A stretch of 64,000 nt of DNA from Arachis hypogaea (GCF_003086295.3 NC_092053.1:117324445-117388444), one strand, 5' to 3'; positions 33,656 to 45,430 are shown, numbered from the stretch's first letter. Numbers and translations: made by a program. Notes: a model not told the origin generated them from the letters alone.

Positions 33656-33936
33656 TGTTAGAAACAAGAGACAAAATGGAGGAATGATTTGTATATTATT
33701 GAGTGTAATCAAATTGTCTATTCAAGTTGTCTGGAATGATACAATATAGAAGGGTATTTATAGGGACTAAGAGAATCGTAATAATAAAGACGTAATATTC
33801 TATAATAAATATTCAGATATACTAAATAATTCTAATTGATCCTAATTGATCCTAATTATATTCTAACAATAATAATAATAATAATAATTATTGGGTATAA
33901 AGTTAATAAAGTGTGTTGACTGTGTGCTCATCTTAT
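33584..33936. repeat. Duplicated 3' UTR segment with TAA arrays
   Basis: The phrase TTGGGTATAAAGTTAATAAA, then GTGTGTTGACTGTGTGCTCA and TCTTA, occurs at 33583-33627 and again at about 33891-33936. TAA arrays lie between the copies (33627-33656 and 33869-33889), the second now interrupted by a solo LTR. This looks like a tandem duplication of repeat plus UTR. Confidence 0.88.
33657..33868. mobile_element. Solo LTR (212 bp) with 5-bp target-site duplication
   Basis: Starts TGTTAGAAACAAG and ends TATATTCTAACA, the classic TG...CA LTR ends with a short inverted repeat. It is flanked by ATAAT on both sides (33652-33656 and 33869-33873). A TATA-like TATTTATAGGG lies inside. Its size fits a small copia or TRIM LTR left by LTR-LTR recombination. 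Confidence 0.82.
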
Positions 33937-35918
33937 TAATATAATCTGTGAACTTCATCGTGAAGAATAATATCGATGTTTGTGTCAGTATGCTATTCTT
34001 CGTTTGGACAATCTATAATAATATATAATGATAAAATCTATTTTAGTGTCTAATTTTTTTTTAAATTTTATCTTTTTTAATAATTTAACCTCATTATATA
34101 TTAGTTATTCTACGTTAAAAATTTTTTATTATTTCATCTTTTTTCTTATCATATACATTCACTTTCTCTCTTATCTCATTAGTTCACATTCATAGAATTT
34201 TTATGTTACTGCATAATAATTTTTTTTCTTATTCATCTTTTCTTGTATCTTTCTCATTTCACTTTAATATATAAAAAATCTAATATAATTTAATTTACTT
34301 GAAAAAAGTTAAGTAATTTTTTTATCTTATAATTATTTTATATTTTGAGATTCAAAATTTTGTATTTTCATTTTTATTCAAAGTTTATTTTAGTTTCATT
34401 AATAAAAAAAGTATTAACATTAGTTTTAATATTTAACTTTTAGGATAAAAAAAAGATAGGACTTTTTTTTATAAATTAAATGATTGAAAAATTATTTATT
34501 ATAAAAAAAGTTAAGTCTATCTTTTTACTATAGAAATATATATAATTCACTCTTGAATTTAATCAAAATAAATATGTGTTTATTTAATTTTTTAAATTTT
34601 ACATCAATTATTAAAATGATGATATATTAGATGTACTGCAATAAAAAAATGAAAATAATTTCATAACTATTTTTTTTTTGTTGGAACGAAACATGACTCA
34701 ATAACTATAAAGTCTAATCTAAACAACTATAGATAAGTAAAATAAGTAATAAAAAACGGACATAAAATTTAACTTTTTTGTTATTCGGTACAAAAATAAA
34801 TATAGTAAAATAAATCACTGTTCTCATACATAATGACATAAAATTTAACATTATCCTTCTCTAGAGCGATCTATTTTTTTAGTTTTTATCCTTATTTTTG
34901 TACTTTATTTTAATTTTATTAAACCAAAAAGTACTAATATCATTTAACTTTAATTTTTAACTTTTATCATAAATGAAAATATGTGACTTTGTATACGTTA
35001 GATAATAAAAAAATACTCATAATAAAAAAAAAGTTAAATTTACTCATTCGTTAAATTTACAAGAGTGTAGATGATTCACATAAGAGTTATGAGATTTTTT
35101 TTTTAATTTTATTTTTAAATTAGCGTTCACTTTTGAGTGTAATAATTATGAACTAATATATGATGTAACTAGCTGCCATTGAAGAAAAGATAGAAAGAAA
35201 ATAAAAAAAAGAGGAAGAAAGAGAGAACAAACTAATATAAGAGTGGTGGTGATGAGGCATATATAGATAGATAATGGTAAGAAAAAAGAATAATAAAACC
35301 AAAATTAAAATTTCTAAAAGAATAATAAAACTAAAGATAATTTAAAATGTTGAATATAAAATTATAAGAAATAAATTTTTTTTAGCTATTAAAATTATGC
35401 GAGAGGAAGAGTGATTTAAATATAAATTTTTATAAATTTATAATTGAGAAATAAATAAATTTACAAATATTTATAAATTTATATCTTCATTATTACACAT
35501 AGTAACAACGTAATGATTTTAGTATTATATCTAAATTAATTTAAATTCAATTATTCTATATATTAAAAAAATTAAATAACTTATAAATTTTTTTATTTTT
35601 TATTTTATTATTTTATACAAAATTTTTGAGTGCTTGATATCTTAATTTTTTTTTTTAAAATGATAAAATATGACTTAACAAGTAAGTATGAAAAATAAGT
35701 ATTTATATAATAGTTATACATCTAGATATCTAAATCAAACAAGAAAATAATTCTTTTAACAAATTTTAAACAACTCAAAAGTTAACACAATGGATATGTA
35801 TGAATCAAAGTGATAAAAAAATGAGAGCTGCGATAATGGTATGGTGGTAATTGATTGGGGTTAATAGAAGAAGAAAATAAGGAAGGACAATAAAACAAGG
35901 CAACATAATAGTGACGAC
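33937..35918. other. AT-rich intergenic DNA, no gene seen
   Basis: Nearly 2 kb of very AT-rich sequence without supported coding or RNA genes. Part (35270-35460) resembles 39180-39400 in diverged direct orientation (for example TAATAAAACTAAAGATAATT against TAATAAAATTTAAGATAATT), suggesting an old local duplication around the LINE insertion site. Confidence 0.5.
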
Positions 35919-35938
35919 GAGACAATAATAATTATACA

Positions 35939-38900
35939 AAAACAAAAAACAAAACAACAACAAAGCCTTGTCCCACTAAGTGGGGTCGGCTACATGAATC
36001 AAACGACGCCATTGTGCTCTGTCATGTATCATGTCTACAGAGAGACCGTTTACATGTAGGTCTCGTTTGACCACCTCATGGATGGTCTTCTTAGGTCTTC
36101 CTCTGCTTTTCGCCCTTTGTCCATCTTCCATCTCATCCACCCTCCTGACTGGATGTTCTATTGGTCTTCTTCTCACATGTCCAAACCACCTGAGACGCGA
36201 TTCAACCATCTTTTCCACAATGGGTGCTACTCCAACTCTCTCCCTTATATCTTCATTCCTTATTTTATCCAATCGCGTATGACCACTCATCCATCTCAAC
36301 ATCTTCATCTCTGCCACACTCAGCTTATGTTCGTGCTCCCCTTTAGCCGCCCAACACTCCGTACCATACAACATAGCCGGTCTTATAGCGGTGCGATAGA
36401 ATTTACCTTTAAGTTTTAAAGGTACTTTTTTGTCGCATATAAAACCAGATGCACTCCGCCATTTTGACCAACCTGCTTGGATCCTATGATTTACATCCTG
36501 TTCAATCTCTCTATTATCCTGTATGATGCACCCAAGATACTTAAAACTTTTAACTTTTCGTAGGGTGTTTTCTCCAATCTTCACCTCTATATTGGGGTTT
36601 TCCCTTCTCAGACTGAACTTACATTCCATATATTCCGTCTTGCTACGACTTATGCGCAGACCATACACTTCTAGAGCTTCTCTCCATAACTCCAACTTCT
36701 TATGTAGGTCTTCCCTTGACTCCCCCATAAGGACGATATCATCAGCAAATAGCATGCACCATGGCACAGGCTCTTGGATGTGCTCTGTGAGTACTTCCAA
36801 GACTAATGTGAAAAGGTATGGACTTAAGGATGATCCCTGGTGTAATCCTATACCAATATGGAATTCTTCTGTCACACCACCTTGAGTCTTCACACTAGTT
36901 GTGGCCCCATCATACATGTCTTTAATTGCCCGAATATATGCGATCCTTACTCTCCTCTTTTCTAAAACCTTCCATAAGACCTCCCTTGGTACCCTATCAT
37001 ACGCTTTTTCCAAATCAATAAACACCATATGTAGATCCCTTTTATTACTACGATACCTCTCCATCATCATTCTTAATAGGTATATCGCTTCAGTGGTAGA
37101 TCTTCCTGGCATAAATCCAAATTGGTTCTCTGTTACTTGTGTCTCTTTTCTCAACCTCCGTTCTATCACCCTTTCCCATAACTTCATAGTATGACTCATA
37201 AGCTTAATCCCTCTATAGTTTTCGCAACTTTGTATATCCCCCTTATTCTTGTAGATAGGTACCAAGGTGCTCTTTCTCCACTCATCAGGCATCTTCTTTG
37301 ACCTTAAAATCTCATTAAAAAGCTTGGTTAACCAGTTAATGCCTTTTTCTCCAAGACCCTTCCAAACCTCAATCGGGATATTATCAGGTCCTACTGTCCT
37401 GCCATTTTTCATCTGCTTTAGAGCTTCTTTTACTTCGAAGTCTCGAATCCTTCGATAATAGTCAAAGTTTTGATCTTCTTCCCTTGTGCATAATCGACCA
37501 AGGCTCGGAAGAGTCTTCTGTCCCTCATTAAATAACTCGTAGAAGTAGCTCTTCCACCTTTCATTAATCTTCTCCTCTTGAGCCAACACCTCTCCATCCT
37601 TATCCTTTATGCACTTAACCTGATCCAAATCTCTCGTTCTTCTTTCCCGACTCTTTGCGATTCTATATATACCTTTTTCTCCTTCTTTCGTGCCCAAAGA
37701 CTGGTAGAGACCCTCATATGCTCTTGTTCTTACTTCACTTACAGCCACTTTTGTCTCTTTCTTAGCCGCCTTATATTTTTCCCAATTATCTGCATTGCGG
37801 CATAAAGACCACTCTTTAAAGCATTCCCTTTTTATCTTTATCTTTTCTTGTATACTCGCATTCCACCACCAGGACTCCTTGTCTCTTGGTCCTATTCCTT
37901 TAGATTCACCAAAACTTTCTTTTGCTGTTCTTCTAATAACTTCTGCCATCTCCCTCCACATCTCTTCCGCGCTTCCATTCCCATCCCACTTTGCCTCTTC
38001 TCCTACCCGTCTTAGGAAGCTTCTTTGTTCCTCACCTTTCATCTGCCACCACCTCGTCCTTGGGTTCTTCGTATGATGTCTTTTCCTCAACTTTTGCTCA
38101 ACGCGAAAATCCATGACGAGCACCCTATGCTGTGTTGTCAAACTCTCTCCCGGGATAATTTTACAGTTAATGTAAAATTTCCGGTCGACTCTCCTCAACA
38201 AGAAGAAGTCGATTTGAGAGCTTGTCATGCCACTCTTATAGGTTATAAGATGTTCGTCTCTCTTTTTAAAACATGTATTTGCGATGAGAAGATCAAAGGT
38301 TGAAGAAAAGTCCAAAATAGTTTTACCCTCGGCATTGATCACCCCGAAACCATGGCCTCCGTGAATACTCCCATATCCAGTTACTTCTCTCCCAACATGG
38401 CCATTTAAATCTCCTCCTAAGAAAATCTTATCTCCCAAAGGTATGCCTTAAACCAAACTCTCTAGATCCTCCCAAAACATTATCTTGTGTTGTTCGTCCG
38501 AACCCACCTGCGGTGCATAGGCGCTAATCACATGGAAAGCACCTCCCTCCACCACAAGTTTGATAGAGATGATCCGATCTCCCACCCTCTTGACATCCAC
38601 TATGTCATTCTTCCACTGCTTATCCACAATTATTCCAACCCCATTCCTATTCTTCACCTTTCCTGTATACCAAAGTTTGAAACCAGAAGTATCCAACTCC
38701 CTAGCCTTTGCACCAACCCATTTCGTTTCTTGTAGGCACATAATGTTAATCTTCCTCCTTGTCATGGTGTCCACCACCTCCATGGATTTTCCTGTTAGAG
38801 TGCCTATGTTCCATGTCCCAAATCTCAACTTTCTGTCACTTCGACCTTTACCTTTTACTTTGTGAACTAGCTTATTTACCCTCGTCCGTTCACGAAAACG

Positions 38901-39124
38901 CGAGAACCCTTGCTCATTTAACACTACATCCAGGCACCGATGCAGCGGCTCTTGCTTTGACACCGTACTCGAGCAATACGGCGCATTGCTTCCGGGCAAC
39001 GACCTAGCTTTAGCGCAATAATGTATTTGATTCATGTCATGGGGGTTCGGCTATAATTTTATGTTGGTTGCCGAAGACCTAACACAACCCTCCTCCTTTA
39101 TCCGGGTTTGGGACCGGCTATGTA
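35939..39124 (-). mobile_element. Near-intact RTE-type LINE with 20-bp target-site duplication
   Basis: A 3.19-kb non-LTR retrotransposon lies on the minus strand. Perfect 20-bp direct repeats GAGACAATAATAATTATACA flank it (35919-35938 and 39125-39144). The 3' end (low coordinates) reads, on the minus strand, CCGACCCCACTTAGTGGGAC, then a TTGTTGTTG-type tail, as in plant RTE elements that end in short simple repeats rather than long poly(A). The 5' end begins near TAGCCGGTCCCAAACCCGGA. The perfect target-site duplication and nearly open frame indicate a young insertion. Confidence 0.93.
35976..39035 (-). pseudogene. RTE LINE polyprotein: endonuclease plus reverse transcriptase, one stop codon
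   Basis: One frame of 1020 codons from ATG 39035-39033 to the terminal stop at 35976-35978 is interrupted only by a TAA at codon 196 (38450-38448). The N-terminal part is an APE-like endonuclease: [39 protein letters not shown] and, after the stop, a [10 protein letters not shown] block holding the C-terminal His. The reverse transcriptase spans roughly codons 545-850, with [68 protein letters not shown] and the catalytic FADD near codon 765. A conserved C-terminal region follows ([20 protein letters not shown], then [10 protein letters not shown]). It would act in the nucleus by target-primed reverse transcription. The stop falls inside the endonuclease, so this copy should not encode a full protein. 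Confidence 0.92.
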
Positions 39125-39144
39125 GAGACAATAATAATTATACA

Positions 39145-40999
39145 TGTAAAAAAAATAATAAGACAAAATAATAGTGTATATTATGATGAGATGATGTAAT
39201 CAAAATAAAAATTAATAATTTTAAAATAATAATAAAATTTAAGATAATTAAAGATGTTCAATATAAGATTAAAAAAATAATTTTTTATCTATTAGAATTA
39301 TGTATCTTTAAATATGAATATAAAATTTTAAATTTATTCCAAATTAAATAGAATTGAGAAAATAAATAAATTTAATATATAAATAAATAATTTGTAAATA
39401 ATATTAGTAAATCTTTATTTTGATTTTGTTACGTATAATAACAATATAATTCTTTTTTTATTTTTTAATTTAAATTTATTTATTTTATACTTTCTACATA
39501 TATTAAATAATTTAAAATATTTTATTTTTTCATAATTTATTTTTTTAGTTATTGATATTAAATTTATAATTCTAAAAATAAAAATATAAAAATATTTTTT
39601 TAACTCAATAAAAAAGCGATTGAACAGATACGGCAGTGCCTGTTGAGCCACTAGTAGATATAACTTCTTTAAGAAAAAAGTAGAATTTATTGACTTTAAC
39701 GTGGAAATGAACTTTGCATTCAGTGAAAAATAATGTAACTCTTGTATTATTAATAGTAAAGTTAGACAAATAAATATTTAACATGAACAAAAATAAAAGT
39801 AAAACCAAACGGACTTATAATGAAACTAAAAATCGAAAAGAACATAAGAAAAATGCTTAAATACTAGAAAGTAAAATAAAGGATAAAGCTAGAAATTAAA
39901 ATAAAGAAGTAATTAAAAAAATGTTTAAATAAAAGAAATAAACAAAATGAATCAACCCATAACACTTACGTGCACTTGTACTTTATGATTTTTTGTTGTG
40001 TTGGTATGACTGAAAATTTTGTAAAATTTATAATTTTGTAGTGTTGAATGGAAGTCTCCTTTTTAATTATTTGATTCTCCTATTTATAGAAAAAACTCCT
40101 TAGTTCATGAAAGCTCTTTTAACAGTTTCATAGGATCACCTACGGTTTTTTCTTTTCTTGCTCTTCAAGGTCATATCCCCACGCAGGTTCTCTCCAATCT
40201 TGTGAATCAAATAATACACTCCACGTTCATGACAATTGCACATTAGGATCAGATTTGATTTTAAACATGCATGTTAATTATGACTTTTTATATATCCCTT
40301 GACTATCATATCTTTTGCATTATCTAAAATTTGCCAAGTGCTTTTCACTTTTTTAACTCCCACCATTAGTATCCTTTTGTTGACATCTTATTTTCCGTTG
40401 ACCTCTTATAGTTTGTGTCAAGACATAGTGGTACCAAAATAGGCTGTTGAAGTTATTTCATTGCTGATGTTATTTCTTAGCTTCTTGATTGCGTTTATGT
40501 TCATGTTCATGTATGTGAAAAAAGTATGCAATTCAAAATATTTAGAAGATAATAAAAATAAGTTTAAAGTAATTTAAATATTTTTTTATTGTGTTTATTG
40601 AATATTACTGAAATAAATAGATAATTTTAATAAATATATAATTATAAATATTTTATATATATAAAATTATAAATATTAAGTTAAATAAAATAACTTTGTA
40701 TTATAATTTTTAAAATGTTACTCTTGATATTATTACAAATAAAAGTTGGATATTCTCTCATGCATGCATGCTTTTTATTTTGGAAAAAGAAAAAATTACT
40801 AATTTTATTCATAAATATTTATAACACTAATAAAATTATTTATAAAAAACCAAAGCTAACTTTCTACCTAAAAAAAATGAGTTTCGTATGATGAAAAAAA
40901 ATCAAACTCTAAGAAACACTCTAAATTCTTAAATTACTCTCATAGTCTTCAACACCACCACAATCATCAACCATCGTCCCAAAACCTACATCCTTTTCT
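39145..40999. other. AT-rich intergenic DNA, no gene seen
   Basis: No supported gene. Small frames (39415-39808) are AT-driven Phe/Ile/Lys/Asn-rich translations. A less AT-rich piece at 40060-40460 holds no recognisable domain. Confidence 0.5.
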
Positions 41000-41029
41000 A
41001 ACTACAAGAAAAATATCCATTTAGATACA

Positions 41030-41360
41030 CTTGAAAAGTGTAGCCAAAAATAAAAAAAATGATACTTTAGACAAAGGTTACGCTTTTTAGGTTTCAGAGA
41101 CACTTCTTTGAGTGATGCCTATACTAGTGTTGCCTATTTTCAAAGGCTACGCTTTTCTATATCAAAGGCTACGCTTCTAGCTTTTGAGAATATGATGCGC
41201 TTTTTAAGTGATGCTATTCAGGACTAAAGGCTACGCTTTTCAGCACTAATGGTTACCAGAATTCAAAAGAATAGGCTACACTTTTCAAGGCTACTGCATC
41301 ACTTTATAAACGTAACAAATAGTATACCTATAGCTACTCTATATAAGTGTAGCCTTAGGT
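41030..41360. repeat. CACTA subterminal repeat array
   Basis: At least eight variants of GGCTACGCTTTT or its complement, in mixed orientations. In CACTA elements such arrays bind the transposase accessory protein; this role is inferred from the family. Confidence 0.75.
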
Positions 41361-41749
41361 CCCTCATTATTTTTTTTTTAATTTTCTATATATATTCTAC
41401 TCTATATATATTCTAATAATTTTTTGTACAACATAATATTTAGTAATATGATTACGTATATAATTCTGCATTTTTAATTAAATGAGTTAAATATTATAAA
41501 ATAAAAATAAATACATAATTATACTAAATAATTTTTTTAAATAATAAAAATTATCTGTAAACAAAATATATTTATAATGAACCAAAAGTATTAGAATGAG
41601 TTAAGTTTGAATATTCATACATCTCACACTAAATTAAGCATAGTCATATCAAAATAAGCATGAGACCACTTAGAATTTACTACTAATACTTTACGAAAAA
41701 ACTAAAATATTATATCCTACATAAGTATCTTCTAATAACTAAACCATAA

Positions 41750-41885
41750 TCCGCAATCCATGAATCTCTTCCTCTTGTTGCTGCTGGTTGGCCTTCATAT
41801 CTCCAAGTTCATCCTTCAAAGTTGTCACTTCCTCTTTGTGCTGCTTCTTTAAAATGTGGTGACCACAGAAGATAACTAAACCTGC
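41750..41885 (-). other. Coiled-coil-coding fragment, unassigned
   Basis: The minus strand reads LVIFCGHHILKKQHKEEVTT followed by LKDELGDMKANQQQQEEEIH, a short amphipathic Lys/Glu/Gln-rich stretch with no start or stop. It could be the 3' end of a CACTA-encoded protein or another captured exon. I do not recognise the parent gene. Confidence 0.4.
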
Positions 41886-42521
41886 AATCAATTTCAGCAA
41901 GCAAGTGAATCTTTTTTTAACTTATAAAGCCTGAAGGCTGAAGGCAGCAACTTTGACAGGCAATAACAAAAGAATCACCCTATCAATAAAAGAATAACCT
42001 ATCACAAGCATTGTTGGCAGCATTCAGAGGCATCAAACCTCCATACCAAAAAATTATACAGAACCTTTCGTTCACCTATTTTCTACCTTGAACCCATAAT
42101 CTTACTGCTGTAATGTTGTTCATCTCCGTGATCAGACTAGATAAAATGAAGCTTTTTCTGATAACAGAGGAGAATCTAGGAAGCAAAATCAAATCCAATT
42201 GAGTAAAATGGCTAATCAAATCAAATCCGATTGACTCAACCATTCATTGGGGATGCTGTTTGGTAGTTAGTTGTCACTTGTCAGTTTAATAGAGAAAAAT
42301 CAAACTATTTACAATTTCAGTCAATACAAAAGATTGATGATAAATAAATGAACCATAAGTATATTACCTTCCTCCCCAAATTTAATTGTGTTTAAAGTGT
42401 CACCAAATTAATGTGAAGAGTTCACATCATGCTAATTTGGGAAAATAAAATCAATGTAGACGCTGCACAAGTTTCGCCTACACAGAATAAACATAGCTTA
42501 ATGCCATATTAGTTAACACAC

Positions 42522-42929
42522 CTGACGAATCTGGCTTGATTGAGCATAGCAGGTTCTTTTCATCTGGTTAAAACGTGTCTTGGTAAACCCAATACAGAAC
42601 ATCCTCAAAGTGTAATTATCAGTGGTATTCACATCCACATGAGCTTCAATCAAAGTTTGCCATTTCTTAACAAGTGACCTCAGTTTGTCAGTAGTAAAAT
42701 CCATTCCCTGCAGATTAAAGGAAAAGTTTCAATCAGCTTACAACCATACAAGATAATAAATAGGTTAAAGGAGGCTAAGCAATATAGCATACCCAGAAAT
42801 TTGTGAGCACATCCTTCCTTGTACATCTTCTGCCCTCAGTCTAATCTTCCTGAAGGCATGGTCCTCATCCCCTTGAAGATCAGCAAGTGAGACCTCAAAC
42901 TCTCTATGTTTAAGTCCTTCTGAAGCAAT
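42522..42929 (-). pseudogene. Captured fragment of ribosomal protein S3a (eS1): two exons and intron
   Basis: Exon A (about 42929-42793) encodes [20 protein letters not shown], then [18 protein letters not shown], and ends at a GT donor. Exon B (42707-42522) follows an AG acceptor and encodes [20 protein letters not shown], then [20 protein letters not shown], ending QSSQIRQ at a GT donor. These segments match the highly conserved middle of 40S ribosomal protein S3a, in the right order. The retained intron shows capture from DNA, not from a processed mRNA. A 1-bp deletion near 42808 in exon A shifts the frame before the expected NVLTNFWG. N- and C-terminal parts are missing. It lies inside the CACTA element, just outside the 11.2-kb tandem duplication, so it is present once. 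Confidence 0.88.
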
Positions 42930-43308
42930 ATATCATTCGCACAAACCATTAAAACATCAACAACATAAATACTAATAAATTGACCTTTCAACTACTAACA
43001 CCCTAAACTAAAAAATATTCTAGAAAAGCACAGTAAATACATTGTAAAGATTCACAAGCACTGTAATGCTACAGTATATTAGTAGATAAAACAATGGATC
43101 CAACTATCAAATTGAACAATCATTCAACAATAGAGAAAAAAAATAAAACATGTCAAACTACTAATTTCCATGTATCAATGAATATAAAGAAGATTACAAA
43201 TTAAATCTAAAATTAAAATAAATAAAAGAAAACAGAATAAACAAAGACCTTTGTGCCCTGAGTACTAAGTCCGTATAAGTTGTGTGGCTGAAAATCATTT
43301 GAACGTAC

Positions 43309-43743
43309 CCTACAAATAAAAAGGATTTTTTTGTTGGAGCCACTTATGTTGCCTCCTAGTGCCTTCACAATGTGCTGAATAAATTCAGGGTGCCCTTCAT
43401 AAGTGGCGGCAGCAATGAGATTACCATCCACCACTGTTGCTGCCATGGTGTCTGGTTCAACCCAACGAGCACCAGAGGCAACCAATGTCGGTTTAACAGG
43501 AGGAAAAGCAGTGCACTTGCGATCTTTAGCTACACCTGCAGCCGCCAGAATCAACTGTCTGTGGCAAATGGAAGCAAGTGCTTTTCCAGAACTGAAAAAC
43601 TTGATCACCAGTGCCACAACAAGAGGTTCATGAGCAAGATACTCTGGCGCTCTTCCACCCAGTAACAGCAGCTCGTCATAGTTTGCAGCATCAATTTCAG
43701 CAAACTTTGCATTGAGGACGAAATTGTGACCACGTGTCTCAGA
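43309..43743 (-). pseudogene. Captured DJ-1/PfpI family exon (DJ-1 D-like), copy 1
   Basis: A 145-codon open exon reads RGHNFVLNAKFAEIDAANYD, then LLGGRAPEYLAHEPLVVALV, LASICHRQLILAAAGVAKDR, DTMAATVVDGNLIAAATYEG and HPEFIQHIVKALGG, ending SGSNKKILFIC at a likely GT donor. This is one PfpI/DJ-1 repeat of the plant two-domain DJ-1 D type proteins, which handle methylglyoxal. The nucleophilic Cys is kept (SICH), but the usual following Gly is Arg. No start Met with a matching N-terminus or second domain is present, so this is a captured gene piece, not a functional gene. A second copy lies at 54503-54937. Confidence 0.88.
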
Positions 43744-43829
43744 CTTGCCAATATGCAACACCCTTAACAACATGAAAACCTTACATGCAAAGCTCAAAAA
43801 TTGGATTCCTAAACAAAACCTCTTTGCAT

Positions 43830-44015
43830 CTACACATAAAGAATATGAAATCCATTTTCAAAATACTGTACAGAATCTTCATATGTAAAAAAACCCTTTT
43901 CAATTGCGGGTATTCTAAGCTGTAATCTCATTCTTATAAACTCATTCCTTTGCCTCTCATAAACACGGCAGCTGAAAAGGCAATCAATTAAAACTAGAAC
44001 CTTAATCACCAGCAA
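43830..44015 (-). other. Possible captured exon, unrecognised
   Basis: After a TTTTCAG acceptor-like site the minus strand encodes CRVYERQRNEFIRMRLQLRI, then PAIEKGFFTYEDSVQYF. The composition is protein-like and the frame is open, but I do not recognise the family. It lies between the DJ-1 exon and the G-rich minisatellite and is repeated at 55024-55209 with one substitution in the frame. Confidence 0.4.
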
Positions 44016-44154
44016 TAAATTCTAATCATAAGAGTTGAATCCCAAATCAAATCCAAACAGAAACCCCAATCACAGAACCCCTAAAATCGGAACCCTAAAC
44101 CTCTGAAATTTCAGAACCAATTGGAAATCAATACATACCTATCCGATGATGTGA

Positions 44155-44500
44155 GCACAGAGAGGACGATGAGAAGTGCAGAGATGACGATGGTGAGGGC
44201 GGCGCAGCGACGATCAGTGCAGGACAGCGAAGAGCAGCGACGGTCAGTGCAGAGATGTGGTCAGTGGTGAGTGGGGGCGACGGTGAGAATGGCAAAGGTG
44301 ATGAGTGCCGATGGTGAAGGGTTTATGCGCGAAGAGGAGCTGGTCAGTGCAACAATATGGTGAGTGGTGAGTGGCGCCTAGCGGTGAGTGGTGAGTGGCG
44401 GTGAGCGGTGAGTGGGGGACGATGGTCAATGGCGATGGTGAGAATGGTGAAGGTGATGAGTGTCGATGGTGAAGGGTTTGTGCTTTTGGGGAGACTGGCA
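44155..44500. repeat. G-rich GGTGAGTGG minisatellite, copy 1
   Basis: Degenerate tandem units GGTGAGTGGCGGTGAGCGG and GGCAAAGGTGATGAGTGCCG alternate with GATGGTGAAGGGT. Read antisense it gives Pro/His/Ser/Thr-rich frames that are not genes. The equivalent array in the second unit is 17 bp longer. Confidence 0.8.
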
Positions 44501-45118
44501 AAGGTGAGCTCTATGAAAGGTGATGAAAGCGCGATCGAATTGATGGTTGTTTGTGCTTTTTGGGTGAAAAGGGAAAAAAATTCATTAAGTGTCGGTATTT
44601 GGTCATACATTAGTCATCACTTTTGAAATGCATCCAAAACATAACAAATAGATTACTCTTTTAAAGCATTGAGTAAATAGTCAAATTGGTCCCCGAAAGA
44701 TAGCCCAATCTTCAAACGAATCCCCATAAAAAAAAGATAATAAAATTTGTCCCCGAAAAATTTAAAATTGGTAACATTAGTCCTTCCGTCAAATATTTCA
44801 GTAACGGCGTGAACATATGCTGACCTGGCTGTTAGTGTGACACGTAGGCGAAGGCTGAAACGGCGTCGTTTTCTTAGTTGCTCCTTTACAACGCTTGGTT
44901 TTCATCCCTGTTTCGTATTCTCTCTCAAGTTGCATCCTTCTTCCGAAAAGAAAGAACCCCTGCAATCCCTTCGTCTTAGTTGTTTCCTCCAGGAAGACGA
45001 AGCATTGAACGGCGACGACCAGGCTTGACCGACGACGACAGTGTGCTGGAGTTGTTGGTGACCGGTTTGCGACCACGTTGGTCAACCGAAAAGGGCACTC
45101 CATCGCCTTGTGTGAGAG

Positions 45119-45430
45119 GTAGGTTAGCTTTCTTTTCTTATTTTGTTAGAGTGATTGTGGTTTTATCTCCTGATCAATGTGGTTGTGTTATCGTTGGAAA
45201 TTCATTGTTACTGTTTGCAATGTTAGGGTTTAGGAGAATGTGTTGAGGCTTAGGGCTTTGGTGATTATCCATTATATGACCCTGTTTTTGGATTCTTGAG
45301 AACGTTGTTTGTGCCCTGTGTAGCTGCATGTGTGTGTGTTAGATTCATTTTGGGAGTTGATGTTTAATATGCATTGCCTCTCCATGAAATAAATTTACAT
45401 CAGTTGTATGTGTTGCTGTTTTGGTTTCAG
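45119..45430 (+). other. Probable 5' UTR intron of the MULE transposase gene
   Basis: A donor GAGAG|GTAGGTTAG and an acceptor GGTTTCAG lie immediately before the ATG at 45431. The arrangement is shared by all three MULE copies (12211 and 56642 are the equivalent starts). Confidence 0.55.

Noticed and set aside
36031..38865. Many plus-strand frames of 60-120 codons
   Set aside because: They are shadows opposite the RTE LINE polyprotein, which has clear endonuclease and reverse transcriptase motifs.
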